DNA from: Nitriliruptoraceae bacterium
GTDB taxonomy: Bacteria > Actinomycetota > Nitriliruptoria > Nitriliruptorales > Nitriliruptoraceae
DNA length: 11,044 nt
Direction: 5' to 3'
Assembly: GCA_007117945.1 (NCBI GenBank)
Contig: SKTN01000226.1
Coordinates: 1 to 11,044, forward strand
Position numbers and translations under genes: made by a program. The notes under the pieces are model-generated. The model saw only the letters and a list, made by a program, of their open reading frames with translations, was not told the origin of the DNA and did not search any database. Below, piece after piece: positions 1 through 7,222 of this stretch (positions are counted from its first letter, which is position 1; each line of letters starts with the position of its first letter).

Positions 1-2
1 CC

Positions 3-245
3 CGTGGCCGCGACGCCCACGCCGTGTGGGTCTGCCTGCGCGGCGGCGGGCTGGTCGCGATCGCGCCCTGCCGCGCGGGGCAGCTCGCCGGCGTGCCCGG
101 AGCCCTCGACCTCGGTGACACCACCCTGGCGCTGCCCGAGGGCAGCTACCGCGACGTCCTCGCGGGCCGGCAGGTCCCGGGGGGCCGCCACCGGGTGAGC
201 GATCTGCTCGTCGGCTTCCCCGTCGCGCTGTACGTGAAGGAGTAG
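3..245 (+). CDS. treY: Maltooligosyltrehalose synthase TreY, C-terminal fragment
   Basis: Only the last 80 residues are present; the gene runs off the left edge and its first complete codon here starts at position 3. TreY (GH13) rearranges the reducing end of maltooligosaccharides into a trehalose unit, which TreZ then releases. The fragment is the small beta-rich C-terminal domain, so no catalytic residue is visible. It was recognised from the family-typical ending: a strand AVWVCLRGGGLVAIAPC, then LPEGSYRDVLAG, and a final LLVGFPVALY just before the stop. TreY proteins commonly end in a similar 'DVLTG ... LL..PVALL' pattern. A TreZ or another GH13 C-terminus is possible but fits less well. 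The next gene, malQ, begins 3 nt after the stop, and its ribosome binding site lies inside this 3' end, so the two genes are almost certainly cotranscribed and probably translationally coupled. Confidence 0.72.
   Translation, partial: RGRDAHAVWVCLRGGGLVAIAPCRAGQLAGVPGALDLGDTTLALPEGSYRDVLAGRQVPGGRHRVSDLLVGFPVALYVKE
237..242 (+). promoter_or_regulatory. Ribosome binding site of malQ
   Basis: A perfect AAGGAG sits 6 nt before the GTG at 249. It lies in the last codons of treY. This fixes GTG 249 as the malQ start and suggests coupled translation. Confidence 0.7.
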
Positions 246-248
246 GAC

Positions 249-2105
249 GTGGACCGCGCACAGCTCGAGGCTCTGGGGATCTGGACGACCTACCACGACG
301 CCTTCGGCCACCGCTACGACCTCAGTGAGGATGCGGCGGCGCAGCTCCTGGAGGCCATGGACGTCGCCCCCGGCGAACCCGTGCCCGACGGTCGCGAGGA
401 CGTGCTGGTGACCGGCCCGCACCGGGGGGCGTGGGTCCCCGCAGGCGAGCTGGAGTACGAGGACGGCAGCCGGATCCGCGTGGACGGGCCGCTGCCCGCC
501 GACCTGCCGCTCGGCTACCACCTCCTGCGCCGTGATGACGGGGTGACCACCACCATCATCTCCAGCCCCGGACGTGCGCCGGCCCACCCCGAGCGCATCT
601 GGGGCTGGGCCGTGCAGCTGTACAGCGTGCGGTCCCGGCGCAGCTGGGGCGTCGGTGACCTCGACGACCTACGGGAGCTTGCCGGCTGGTCCCACGAGGT
701 CGGCGCCCGCACCCTGCTGGTCAACCCCATGGACGCCGTGGTCCACGAGCCCGACCGGGAGGAGAGCCCCTACTTCCCCTCCTCCCGCCGGTTCCGCGAC
801 CCCCTCTACCTGGCCGTCGAGCGGATCCCCGGGGCCCAGGAGCTCGGCGCGGAGGAGCTCGAGCGGCTGCGTGCGCTCGCCACCGGTGACGGGCGCCGGA
901 TCGACCGCTCCCGGGTGGTGGACGCCAAGCTCGCCGCCCTCGAGCAGCTGTGGGAGCAGCGGGGCCGGCGCGAGGCGGATCCGGGTTTCGCGGCCTTCGT
1001 GGCGGAGCAGGGTGCGGCGCTGCAGCGCTTCGCCACCTTCGAGACCCTCAGCGAGCTCCACGGTGGCGGCTTCCGCCGCTGGCCCGAGGACCTGCGCGAC
1101 CCCACCTCACCGGCCGTGGCGCGCACCGCCGAGGCCCACGCCGAGCGCCTCGCCTTCCACACCTGGTTGCAGTGGCTGCTCGACGAGCAGCTGCGCGCAG
1201 CGGGCGAGGCGGCGCCCCTGATGCGTGACCTGCCCATCGGCGTCGACCCCGAGGGTGCGGACGCCTGGGAGTGGCAGGAGGTCCTGGCCACCGGCACCAC
1301 CGTCGGTGCGCCGCCCGACGAGCTCGGTCCCGAGGGCCAGGACTGGCTGGTGCCGGCCTTCGTGCCCTGGAAGCTGCGCCGGGTCGCCTACCGGCCCATC
1401 GTGGAGACCCTGCGGTCGGCCTTCCGCCACGCGGCGGCCCTGCGCATCGACCACGTGCTGGGGCTGTTCCGGCTGTTCTGGATCCCACCCGAGGGGCCAA
1501 GGGCCGGCACCTACGTCGACCAGGACCGCAGCGCGCTGCTCGACATCCTCGCCCTGGAGGCCCACCGCGCCGGCGCCTACGTCGTGGGTGAGGACCTCGG
1601 CACGGTGATGGACGGGGTGCGTGAGGAGCTGGTGGGGCGCGGCATGCTGCGCTACCGCGTGCTGTGGTTCGAACAGCAGGAGCCGGCCCAGTGGGACCGG
1701 TACGGCCTCGGTTCGATCTCCACCCACGACCTGCCCTCGATCGGGGGGCTGTGGACCCGCGCGGAGCTCGACGTCCTGCGCGAGGTCGGTGCCCACGTCG
1801 ACACCGAGCGGATCGAGCGGATGCGCCGCGACCTCGCGGCCCGCGCCGGGGTCGACGAGGACGCCGAGGTGGCGGATGCGTGCGTGGCTGCGGCCCACCT
1901 CCTCGGTGGCGCGGGGTGCGACGTGGTGGTGTCCCAGCTCGAGGATGCGCTGGGCACCACCCACCGGATCAACGTGCCGGGGACCAACGCCGAGGACCGT
2001 CCTGACAACTGGAGCATCCCCCTGCCGGTGCTCCTCGAGGACATCCCCGGGCACGACACCGCCGCTCGGGTGGCCGCAGCGCTCACCGAGTCACGTCGGG
2101 CGTAG
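249..2105 (+). CDS. malQ: 4-alpha-glucanotransferase (amylomaltase, GH77)
   Basis: This cytoplasmic enzyme transfers alpha-1,4-glucan segments between maltodextrins, turning short oligomers into longer ones that GlgP or TreY can use, and releasing glucose. The protein has 618 residues. Residues 1-110 form the N-terminal domain of MalQ-type (rather than plant DPE1-type) enzymes and end in LPLGYHLL. The GH77 barrel opens with WGWAVQLYSVRSRRSWGVGDL (118-138, quoted in part). The three catalytic acids are in place: nucleophile D401 in RIDH, acid/base E448 in VGEDLG, and D494 in STHDLPS. NVPGTN (575-580) and DNW (586-588) form the usual C-terminal signature. The length is slightly below mycobacterial MalQ (about 720) because the N-terminal domain is shorter. 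It starts with GTG behind AAGGAG. It follows treY by 3 nt, so maltodextrin disproportionation and trehalose formation are coexpressed. There is no sign of damage. Confidence 0.95.
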   Translation: MDRAQLEALGIWTTYHDAFGHRYDLSEDAAAQLLEAMDVAPGEPVPDGREDVLVTGPHRGAWVPAGELEYEDGSRIRVDGPLPADLPLGYHLLRRDDGVTTTIISSPGRAPAHPERIWGWAVQLYSVRSRRSWGVGDLDDLRELAGWSHEVGARTLLVNPMDAVVHEPDREESPYFPSSRRFRDPLYLAVERIPGAQELGAEELERLRALATGDGRRIDRSRVVDAKLAALEQLWEQRGRREADPGFAAFVAEQGAALQRFATFETLSELHGGGFRRWPEDLRDPTSPAVARTAEAHAERLAFHTWLQWLLDEQLRAAGEAAPLMRDLPIGVDPEGADAWEWQEVLATGTTVGAPPDELGPEGQDWLVPAFVPWKLRRVAYRPIVETLRSAFRHAAALRIDHVLGLFRLFWIPPEGPRAGTYVDQDRSALLDILALEAHRAGAYVVGEDLGTVMDGVREELVGRGMLRYRVLWFEQQEPAQWDRYGLGSISTHDLPSIGGLWTRAELDVLREVGAHVDTERIERMRRDLAARAGVDEDAEVADACVAAAHLLGGAGCDVVVSQLEDALGTTHRINVPGTNAEDRPDNWSIPLPVLLEDIPGHDTAARVAAALTESRRA

Positions 2106-2125
2106 CCGCGCAGCGGCGCCGCGGC
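2105..2125. terminator. Possible shared terminator hairpin between convergent genes
   Basis: GCCGCG (2105-2110) and CGCGGC (2120-2125) form a perfect 6-bp inverted repeat around a 9-nt loop. It overlaps the last base of the malQ stop and lies in the 36-nt gap between two convergent genes. No U-run follows on either strand. In DNA this GC-rich such a palindrome can occur by chance, so the call is weak. Confidence 0.27.
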
Positions 2126-2141
2126 CGGCACGACCCCTCGC

Positions 2142-3458
2142 TCAGGAGCCTCTGGTCGCCACGGGCAGCTCACGGTCCGCCACCAGCTCGAAGTGCATGC
2201 CGTCGGGGACGGGCCAGTCACCGCCCCACGCGAACCCGTGGCGGGCCAGCACCTCCACGACCTCGGGCGCGATGGTGGGTTCGGCGCCGTAGTGGTTGCC
2301 CTGCACGTTCAGGTCCACGGCGATGCCCCAGGCGTGGCTGGACAGGGCGGCGTTGCCCGAGGTCCGCGGCGCCCAGCAGCCTCCGAAGTCGTCGCCGTCG
2401 ACGAGCCCTGCCATCCCCCGCTCCACCAGCTCGGTCATCGCCGCGGTGAGGGGCTCCACGGCGTCCACGTGGCACTCCACCTCGCCGAGGATCGGCACCT
2501 CGGTGATGGTGTGGTGTTCCCGGAGCCACGAGGCACCCTGCCGGACCCACCGACCGGGGCCGTCGGTGATGGCGAACTCGCCGTAGTGGGCCTTCAACCG
2601 GGCCGGTGCCATGACCCCCGCGGCGTGGCGCAGGACGGGCACCTCGTCACCCCGGTCGCCGGTCAGGGGGAGCTCGCGCAGTTCGCCCGTGGGATCGACC
2701 GCACCGAGCCGGTCCAGATCCGCCCAGCCCGCGGCCACCTCGGCGTCGGTGGTCCGGGCCAGCACCGCACGGGGGGTGGGCACCGAGAGGTCGGCGTCGA
2801 TGCTGACGGCGACCTCCGCCGCACCGATCAGCTCGTCCTCCACGATCGCCGTGACGGTGAGCTGCGTGCCGTCGCCGAACGCCAGGACACCCCCCGGCGC
2901 CAGCCCCCGGACCTGCGCCGAGGAGGTGCTCAGGACCGCTTCGGTGGGGCCGAGGTCGTCGATCGGGCTCGGGCCCACCACCGCGGCGTGCCGGTCGGGG
3001 TCGAAGGCCAGCACCTCCACGGGGAACCACCATCCCTCGGGGAGTTCGTCCACCACCGCGCCGTCGGCGTCCCGGGTCGCGAGCAGTTCCAGGGTGGCCC
3101 CCTGCACGACCGAGGTCGCTACGACCTCCGGGTCGCGGGCGATGGCGGTGGCGACCTCGGCGGTGAGACCACCCACCTCACTGACCGCCACCACCCGCTC
3201 GGGGGCGGTGGCGAGGGAGTGCCCCGGGTCGTGCGTGGCGTCGCCATCGGGTGCCGTGCCGGGGGCGCGGGCGCCATGGGGGTCCGCGGGCGCCGCACTC
3301 ACTCCGGCGTCCGGGGGTGCGCCGGCGTCCTCACCGGTGGCGGCCCGATCGGGATCGGTGCAGGCCGCGGCCAGCAGTGCGAGGGCGAGCAGGGCTGCGG
3401 GAAGGGGCGCACGGACGGCACGGCGGCAGCGCTGTGGTCGTGCCGGCGTGCTCGTCAC
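2142..3458 (-). CDS. Lipoprotein with C-terminal M15-type zinc peptidase domain
   Basis: A predicted secreted, lipid-anchored protein of 438 residues, probably a peptidoglycan peptidase. The N-terminus has arginines (R10-R16), a hydrophobic stretch (18-32) and a lipobox LLAAAC with C33 as the acylated cysteine. Residues 34-87 are a Pro/Ala/Asp-rich linker. Residues about 88-240 form an unassigned beta-rich domain whose pattern (SSAQVRGLAPGG, then GTQLTVTAIVEDELIG) vaguely recalls extracellular domains of MacB/FtsX-type permeases. The C-terminal part (about 320-430) has the M15/VanY zinc motif: SSHAWGIAVDLN gives H375 and D382, and DGMHFE gives catalytic D419 and H422. The 7- and 3-residue spacings match phage endolysin Ply500 (L-Ala-D-Glu endopeptidase), so endopeptidase and D,D-carboxypeptidase are both possible. 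The GTG start has AGGGGA 7 nt upstream. It stands apart from the glucan genes, 469 nt after the PilZ gene, and is probably transcribed separately. Confidence 0.83.
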   Translation of the reverse strand: MTSTPARPQRCRRAVRAPLPAALLALALLAAACTDPDRAATGEDAGAPPDAGVSAAPADPHGARAPGTAPDGDATHDPGHSLATAPERVVAVSEVGGLTAEVATAIARDPEVVATSVVQGATLELLATRDADGAVVDELPEGWWFPVEVLAFDPDRHAAVVGPSPIDDLGPTEAVLSTSSAQVRGLAPGGVLAFGDGTQLTVTAIVEDELIGAAEVAVSIDADLSVPTPRAVLARTTDAEVAAGWADLDRLGAVDPTGELRELPLTGDRGDEVPVLRHAAGVMAPARLKAHYGEFAITDGPGRWVRQGASWLREHHTITEVPILGEVECHVDAVEPLTAAMTELVERGMAGLVDGDDFGGCWAPRTSGNAALSSHAWGIAVDLNVQGNHYGAEPTIAPEVVEVLARHGFAWGGDWPVPDGMHFELVADRELPVATRGS

Positions 3459-3465
3459 GTAGTGG

Positions 3466-3471
3466 TCCCCT
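3466..3471 (-). promoter_or_regulatory. Ribosome binding site of the M15 lipoprotein gene
   Basis: AGGGGA on the minus strand lies 7 nt before the GTG at 3458. It supports a start that places the signal peptide at the very N-terminus. Confidence 0.5.
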
Positions 3472-3609
3472 GCAGCCCTGTGCGGTCACCACCGTCATCG
3501 GCGGATCGTGGTCCCCGGGAACGCGCCCCGATCCGAGGGTGGCGCCCAGCGACGACGCCCCCCGGGCGGCTGCGGTCACTGGCCCCGCGCCTCGTTGCCG
3601 TGCTGGCCA

Positions 3610-3637
3610 ACCGGGCGGCACGGTACCGCCTCCCGGT
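3610..3637. repeat. Imperfect inverted repeat (operator-like dyad or hairpin)
   Basis: The arms ACCGGGCGGC (3610-3619) and GCCTCCCGGT (3628-3637) pair at 9 of 10 positions around an 8-nt centre that includes the palindrome CGGTACCG (3621-3628). It lies about 150 nt upstream of the M15 lipoprotein start on its coding strand. It could be a repressor site or an RNA stem-loop. Background palindromes are common at this base composition. Confidence 0.3.
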
Positions 3638-3734
3638 GGGGTAGCGGCCCGGCCCGGGGCCTGCACGGGCGTTGACCGGTGGTGGGGCCGCGTCACCACC
3701 GCAACGGCAGCGTGAACGTGTCGCCGTCGAGGCG

Positions 3735-3791
3735 TCCCCGTTGGCGCCTCCCTGGGCCGGCCCCGTGCGCGACTCCCCGTTGGCGCCTCCC
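3735..3791. repeat. Two identical 18-bp direct repeats, 39 bp apart
   Basis: The 18-mer starting TCCCCGTTGG and ending CGCCTCCC occurs at 3735-3752 and again, without a mismatch, at 3774-3791. Each copy contains the palindrome GGCGCC. The start-to-start distance of 39 bp is close to four helical turns, so both copies would face the same side of the DNA. The sequences between and after the copies are unrelated. Function unknown; paired regulator-binding sites are one possibility. Confidence 0.55.
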
Positions 3792-3927
3792 GGTCCTCGT
3801 GCTCTCGCCACCACGTCCCCCTCCTGGTACCCCCTCGATCGCGGTCGGGGCGTGGCGTCCTGATCCCGGCGAACCCGCCCGTGACCGACCTGCCGGTGAA
3901 CGACCCCTCCCGCGACCGCCCTGAGCC

Positions 3928-4503
3928 TCAGGTGATGCGCGTCCGTTCCCGGCTGACCTGCGCGGCGATCCACTCACGCGTCCCTGCGTCGATGTCCACC
4001 CAGGACACGCCGACCACCGACAGCAGCGGGTGGCTGTGGTCGCGGATGTTGCGGGCCAGTGCGGTCCCCTCACCGCCGGGCAGCCGGCACCACACCAGGC
4101 TGTCCACCTCGGGGCACAGCGCCGACTCCAGCACGACGGCACCACCGGTCACCGAGAGATCCTCGAGCCGTGCGCCCGCGGTCCCGAGCGTGGAACGCAG
4201 CTCCACCGGGTGGGAGAGGGGTACCCGGACCGCGCCGCGCCGCACCCGCCGTCGGACCCACCGGGGGATCGACAGCGTGATCCGGTCGGGGGGTTGCACG
4301 GAGCGCACGGTGCCGCTCCAGCGGCCCGCCGCGCTGACGCACTCGACCTCCTCATCGAGGTCGGGGAGGGGACGGCCCGGTAGGACGGGCTGCAGCACCA
4401 CCTCGTCGCCCGTGGTCTCCACGGCGCGGTACGCCTGACCGTCGGGTACGGCCCGGGCGACCAGGGTCACGTGACGCCCCAGGATGTCGATCGCCGGGTG
4501 CAT
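3928..4503 (-). CDS. PilZ-domain protein, putative c-di-GMP effector (YcgR-like)
   Basis: A cytoplasmic protein of 191 residues with two domains. Residues about 1-80 resemble the N-terminal YcgR-like beta domain: an opening IDILGRHVTLVAR, then YRAVETTGDEVVLQPV. Residues about 82-180 form the PilZ domain. Both c-di-GMP motifs are intact: RxxxR as RGAVR (R89, R93) and DxSxxG as DLSVTG (D115, S117, G120). PilZ proteins of this form bind c-di-GMP and pass the signal to a partner enzyme or motor. The partner is not visible here, but the gene lies 156 nt downstream of the GT4 glycosyltransferase gene on the same strand, probably within the glucan-synthesis transcript. I chose ATG 4503, which opens the folded domain and has GGGGA 4 nt upstream. 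An in-frame GTG at 4569 would add 22 low-complexity residues. Confidence 0.82.
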   Translation of the reverse strand: MHPAIDILGRHVTLVARAVPDGQAYRAVETTGDEVVLQPVLPGRPLPDLDEEVECVSAAGRWSGTVRSVQPPDRITLSIPRWVRRRVRRGAVRVPLSHPVELRSTLGTAGARLEDLSVTGGAVVLESALCPEVDSLVWCRLPGGEGTALARNIRDHSHPLLSVVGVSWVDIDAGTREWIAAQVSRERTRIT

Positions 4504-4659
4504 GGGATCCCCGAGGGAGGGAGCACGCTCCTCGGCTCCCCGGGGCGTGGCGGCTGGGGCTCCGAGCACGTGGTCATGGCCTCGGCACGGAGCAGGTGTC
4601 CGCGTATCGGCCGCTCAGCGTGGACCTTGCGCAGCGGTGCGCCTGCCGCGCGGCCAGGC

Positions 4660-5928
4660 TCAGCCCGTCTCGTCCAGCTCCAGGATCGGCGCGGCCCGCA
4701 GCTGGGGCCGTAGCGGCGGGCGCTGCTCCACCGCCCGCAGCGCCGCCTCCTCACGGGCAGCCTGGTCGTAGACCTCGACGGTCCGGCGGGCCACCGCGCC
4801 CCAGTCGTAGCGGTCCCTGGCTCGGGCAGTACCGCGGTCCACGAGTTCAGCTGCGAGCGCGTCGTCGGTGAGGACCCGGACCAGTGCCTCGGCCAACGCA
4901 CCCGCGTCCTGGGGGGTGAAGGACAGGCCGGAGCCGTCGGCCACGATCTCGCGCAGGCCGCCGGTGTCACCCACGACGACGGGGGTCCCACAGGCCATCG
5001 CCTCGACGGCCACCAGCCCGAAGGGCTCGTAGATCGAGGGTGCCACCGCCACGTCGGCGGCTCCGAAGTGCAGCCGCAGCTCGCGGTCGGCGAGGAAGCC
5101 GGTGAACCGCACGTGCCGCTGGAGCTTGCGGCGGCGGACCTCACGGCGCAGTTCCTCGGAGTAGGTCCCCACCCCGGCGACGAACAGACGGGTCGGACCG
5201 ACGCGGGAGCGGACCTCCTCGAGCGCTTCGAGGAGGGTCTGCACCCCCTTCTCGTACTCCAGTCGGCCGGCGTAGAGGATCATCCGGGTGCGCGGCCCCG
5301 TCAGCTCCCTGCGCATCGCCCGGGCCTCGGCGGGGTCCACGGCGAAGTCCCGCACATCCACGCCGTTGGGCACGACGTCCAGCTTGTCCGCCGGGAGGGC
5401 GAAGATCCGCTCGAGCTCATCACGCATGTACCGCGAGCACACGATCACCCGGCGGGCTTCGTAGGTCAGCCACCACTCGACCTGGTGGAGCAGCTTGCTC
5501 ATCTGGCCCGGGAGCCATCCCTGGTGGCGGCCGTACTCGGTGGCGTGGATCGTGGCCACCACGGGCACGTCCCAGGTCTCCTTGAGCCCCGCAGCGGCGT
5601 AGCCGACCAGCCAGTCGTGGGCGTGGACGACGTCGAAAGGCTGCGCACGCAGCAGGCGGCCGGCGACGGCCTGGATGCGGTTGTTGAAGGCCAGCACCCA
5701 CGCGACCAACTGGTCGAACCCGATCACCGGTGGTGCCTCGGGCACCCGCACGACGTGGACGCCGTCCTCGACACCGTCGCGCACCGTGTCCGCCTCGGGC
5801 AGGTCACGGGTGACCACGTGGACCTCGTGACCCTCCGCCGCCAGGGACCGGGCCAGGGCACCGACGTGCCGCCCCAGACCGCCCACGACGTGGGGTGGGT
5901 ACTCCCAGCTCAGCAGCAGGATGCGCAC
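4660..5928 (-). CDS. GT4 glycosyltransferase, Rv3032-like alpha-1,4-glucan synthase
   Basis: A cytoplasmic retaining glycosyltransferase of 422 residues with a GT-B fold. The N-terminal half has starch-synthase-like features: MRILLLSWEYPP, donor-loop GGLGRH (16-21), VHAHDW (101-106) and TIHATEYGRHQGW (126-138). The C-terminal half has GRLEYEKG (221-228) and the nucleotide-sugar E-x7-E motif, E301 to E309, in YEPFGLVAVEA. These match, in order, mycobacterial Rv3032 as I remember it; Rv3032 is implicated in making 6-O-methylglucose lipopolysaccharide and intracellular alpha-glucan. The substrate is inferred to be ADP- or UDP-glucose. The last 35 residues are a variable charged tail. It starts with GTG 16 nt after the glgM stop and has no clear Shine-Dalgarno sequence, so it is probably coupled to glgM. 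A different GT4 acceptor cannot be excluded. Confidence 0.85.
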   Translation of the reverse strand: MRILLLSWEYPPHVVGGLGRHVGALARSLAAEGHEVHVVTRDLPEADTVRDGVEDGVHVVRVPEAPPVIGFDQLVAWVLAFNNRIQAVAGRLLRAQPFDVVHAHDWLVGYAAAGLKETWDVPVVATIHATEYGRHQGWLPGQMSKLLHQVEWWLTYEARRVIVCSRYMRDELERIFALPADKLDVVPNGVDVRDFAVDPAEARAMRRELTGPRTRMILYAGRLEYEKGVQTLLEALEEVRSRVGPTRLFVAGVGTYSEELRREVRRRKLQRHVRFTGFLADRELRLHFGAADVAVAPSIYEPFGLVAVEAMACGTPVVVGDTGGLREIVADGSGLSFTPQDAGALAEALVRVLTDDALAAELVDRGTARARDRYDWGAVARRTVEVYDQAAREEAALRAVEQRPPLRPQLRAAPILELDETG

Positions 5929-5944
5929 GGTCGTGTCGGGCGGG

Positions 5945-7153
5945 TCAGTCGCGGACGAGCTCGCGGTACAGCGCCGCGGTCCGCTCGGCGATGGCGCTCC
6001 AGGCGAAGGTGGACTCGACGCGCTGCCGCCCGGCGCGGCCCATCGCCGCGGCCCGGTCCGGGTCGTCGAGCAGGGCGTTGACCGCGGCGGCCAGATCCCG
6101 GGCGAAGGCCGCGGGGTCCGCGGGACTGCCCATCGCGTCGTCCCCGGGGGTCAGGGGGACCAGGGTCCCCGTCTCGCCCTCCACCACGACCTCCGGGATC
6201 CCACCGACCGCACTGGCCACCACGGCGGTGCCGCAGGCCATCGCCTCGAGGTTGACGATCCCGAAGGGCTCGTAGATCGAGGGACAGACGAACACCTCGG
6301 CGTGGGTGAGCAGCTGGATCACCTGCGGTCGGGGCAGCATCTCATCGATCCAGATGACCTCGACGTCCGCCTCGGCGAGCTCGGCCACCCGGGTGCGGAA
6401 CTCCGCGGCGATCTCCTTGGTGTCCGGCGCCCCGGCGCACAGCACCAGCTGGACGCCGGCGGGGAGGTGCTCAGCGGCATCGAGGAGGTGGACGACCCCC
6501 TTCTGGCGCGTGATGCGCCCGACGAACACCACGCTGGGGCGTTCGGGGTCGACGCCGTGCTGGAGGAGGGCGTCGGTGCCGTGGTCCGGCTGCCAGTCGT
6601 CGGGGTCGATGCCGTTGTGGATCACCCGGACCTTCGCGGGGTCGACCGCCGGGTAGGCCGTCAGCACGTCCTGCTTCATCCCCTCGGACACCGCGATGAT
6701 GGCGTCTGCGTGCTCCACCCCGGTGCGCTCGCAGAAGCTCGACAGGGCGTAGCCGCCCCCGAGCTGCTCGCGCTTCCAGGGCCGCAGGGGCTCCAGGCTG
6801 TGGGTGGTGACCACGTGGGGGATGTCGTGGATCAGCTTCGCGAGGTGACCGGCGAGGTTCGCGTACCAGGTGTGGCTGTGGACCAGGTCCACGCCGGCCA
6901 CGCCCGCGGCGATCAGCAGGTCCGCGGAGACCGTGCGCAGCGCCGCCAGCTCCGGTGCGTCGCCGGCGAGCGCGTCCCACTCGCGGTAGCTGGCGGCCAC
7001 GAGCGGGTCGTCACGCTCGGCGCCGAAGGCGTGGACCGCGACGTCCACCAGTGGTGCCAGGGCCCGTGCCAGCTCGGCGATGTGCACGCCGGCACCGCCG
7101 TAGACCTCCGGCGGGTACTCCTTGGTCAACAACCCGACCTGTAGTTCGCTCAT
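5945..7153 (-). CDS. glgM: GlgM-type alpha-maltose-1-phosphate synthase / glycogen synthase (GT4)
   Basis: A cytoplasmic enzyme of 402 residues, often annotated as actinobacterial 'glycogen synthase GlgA'. Its mycobacterial counterpart Rv1212c (GlgM) transfers glucose from ADP-glucose to glucose-1-phosphate, giving maltose-1-phosphate for GlgE. Motifs follow the Rv1212c pattern: KEYPPEVYGGAGVH (11-24), VHSHTWYANLAGH (91-103), THSLEPLRPWKREQLGGGY (117-135), GRITRQKGVVHL (212-223) and EPFGIVNLE, with the E-x7-E pair E295 and E303. The length is normal. The ATG start is preceded by GAGGGAGA (7161-7168). It lies 69 nt after glgC, which supplies ADP-glucose, and 16 nt before a second GT4. In mycobacteria glgC and glgM are also neighbours but divergent; here they are colinear. 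A classical glucan-elongating activity is also possible, because sequence alone does not separate the two. Confidence 0.93.
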   Translation of the reverse strand: MSELQVGLLTKEYPPEVYGGAGVHIAELARALAPLVDVAVHAFGAERDDPLVAASYREWDALAGDAPELAALRTVSADLLIAAGVAGVDLVHSHTWYANLAGHLAKLIHDIPHVVTTHSLEPLRPWKREQLGGGYALSSFCERTGVEHADAIIAVSEGMKQDVLTAYPAVDPAKVRVIHNGIDPDDWQPDHGTDALLQHGVDPERPSVVFVGRITRQKGVVHLLDAAEHLPAGVQLVLCAGAPDTKEIAAEFRTRVAELAEADVEVIWIDEMLPRPQVIQLLTHAEVFVCPSIYEPFGIVNLEAMACGTAVVASAVGGIPEVVVEGETGTLVPLTPGDDAMGSPADPAAFARDLAAAVNALLDDPDRAAAMGRAGRQRVESTFAWSAIAERTAALYRELVRD

Positions 7154-7222
7154 CCTCAGCTCTCCCTCTTCCTGCCCGCGCGGCGTGGCGCCGGCTGCTG
7201 CTGTGGTCGGCCCCGGCGGCGC

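Larger units (their letters stand above)
3459..3927. other. 469-nt intergenic region without a convincing gene
   Basis: This gap separates the PilZ gene from the M15 lipoprotein gene. Open frames cross it on both strands, but they are Arg/Pro/Gly-rich and resemble no family, as expected in DNA this GC-rich. It contains a 28-bp imperfect dyad (3610-3637), two 18-bp direct repeats (3735-3752 and 3774-3791) and the lipoprotein ribosome binding site. I found no promoter with both hexamers. A promoter for the lipoprotein gene must nevertheless lie here unless the gene is read from upstream. Confidence 0.6.

Noticed and set aside
3920..3932. Palindrome CCTGAG-C-CTCAGG overlapping the PilZ stop codon, as a terminator.
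   Set aside because: As RNA it allows only a 5-bp stem with a 3-nt loop, no U-run follows, and part of it is coding.
3455..3973. Minus-strand frame across the intergenic gap in which the direct repeats encode a repeated GGANG peptide.
   Set aside because: It overlaps the end of the PilZ gene and the start of the lipoprotein gene and has no ribosome binding site or family resemblance. The peptide repeat is a by-product of a 39-bp spacing divisible by three.
4504..4569. A 22-residue longer PilZ protein starting at GTG 4569.
   Set aside because: No close Shine-Dalgarno sequence and no conserved-looking content; the folded domain begins at ATG 4503. It cannot be excluded.
4629..4642. GCGCA-GCGG-TGCGC hairpin between the GT4 and PilZ genes, as a terminator.
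   Set aside because: A 5-bp stem without a U-tract is expected by chance in this composition; too weak to split the gene run.
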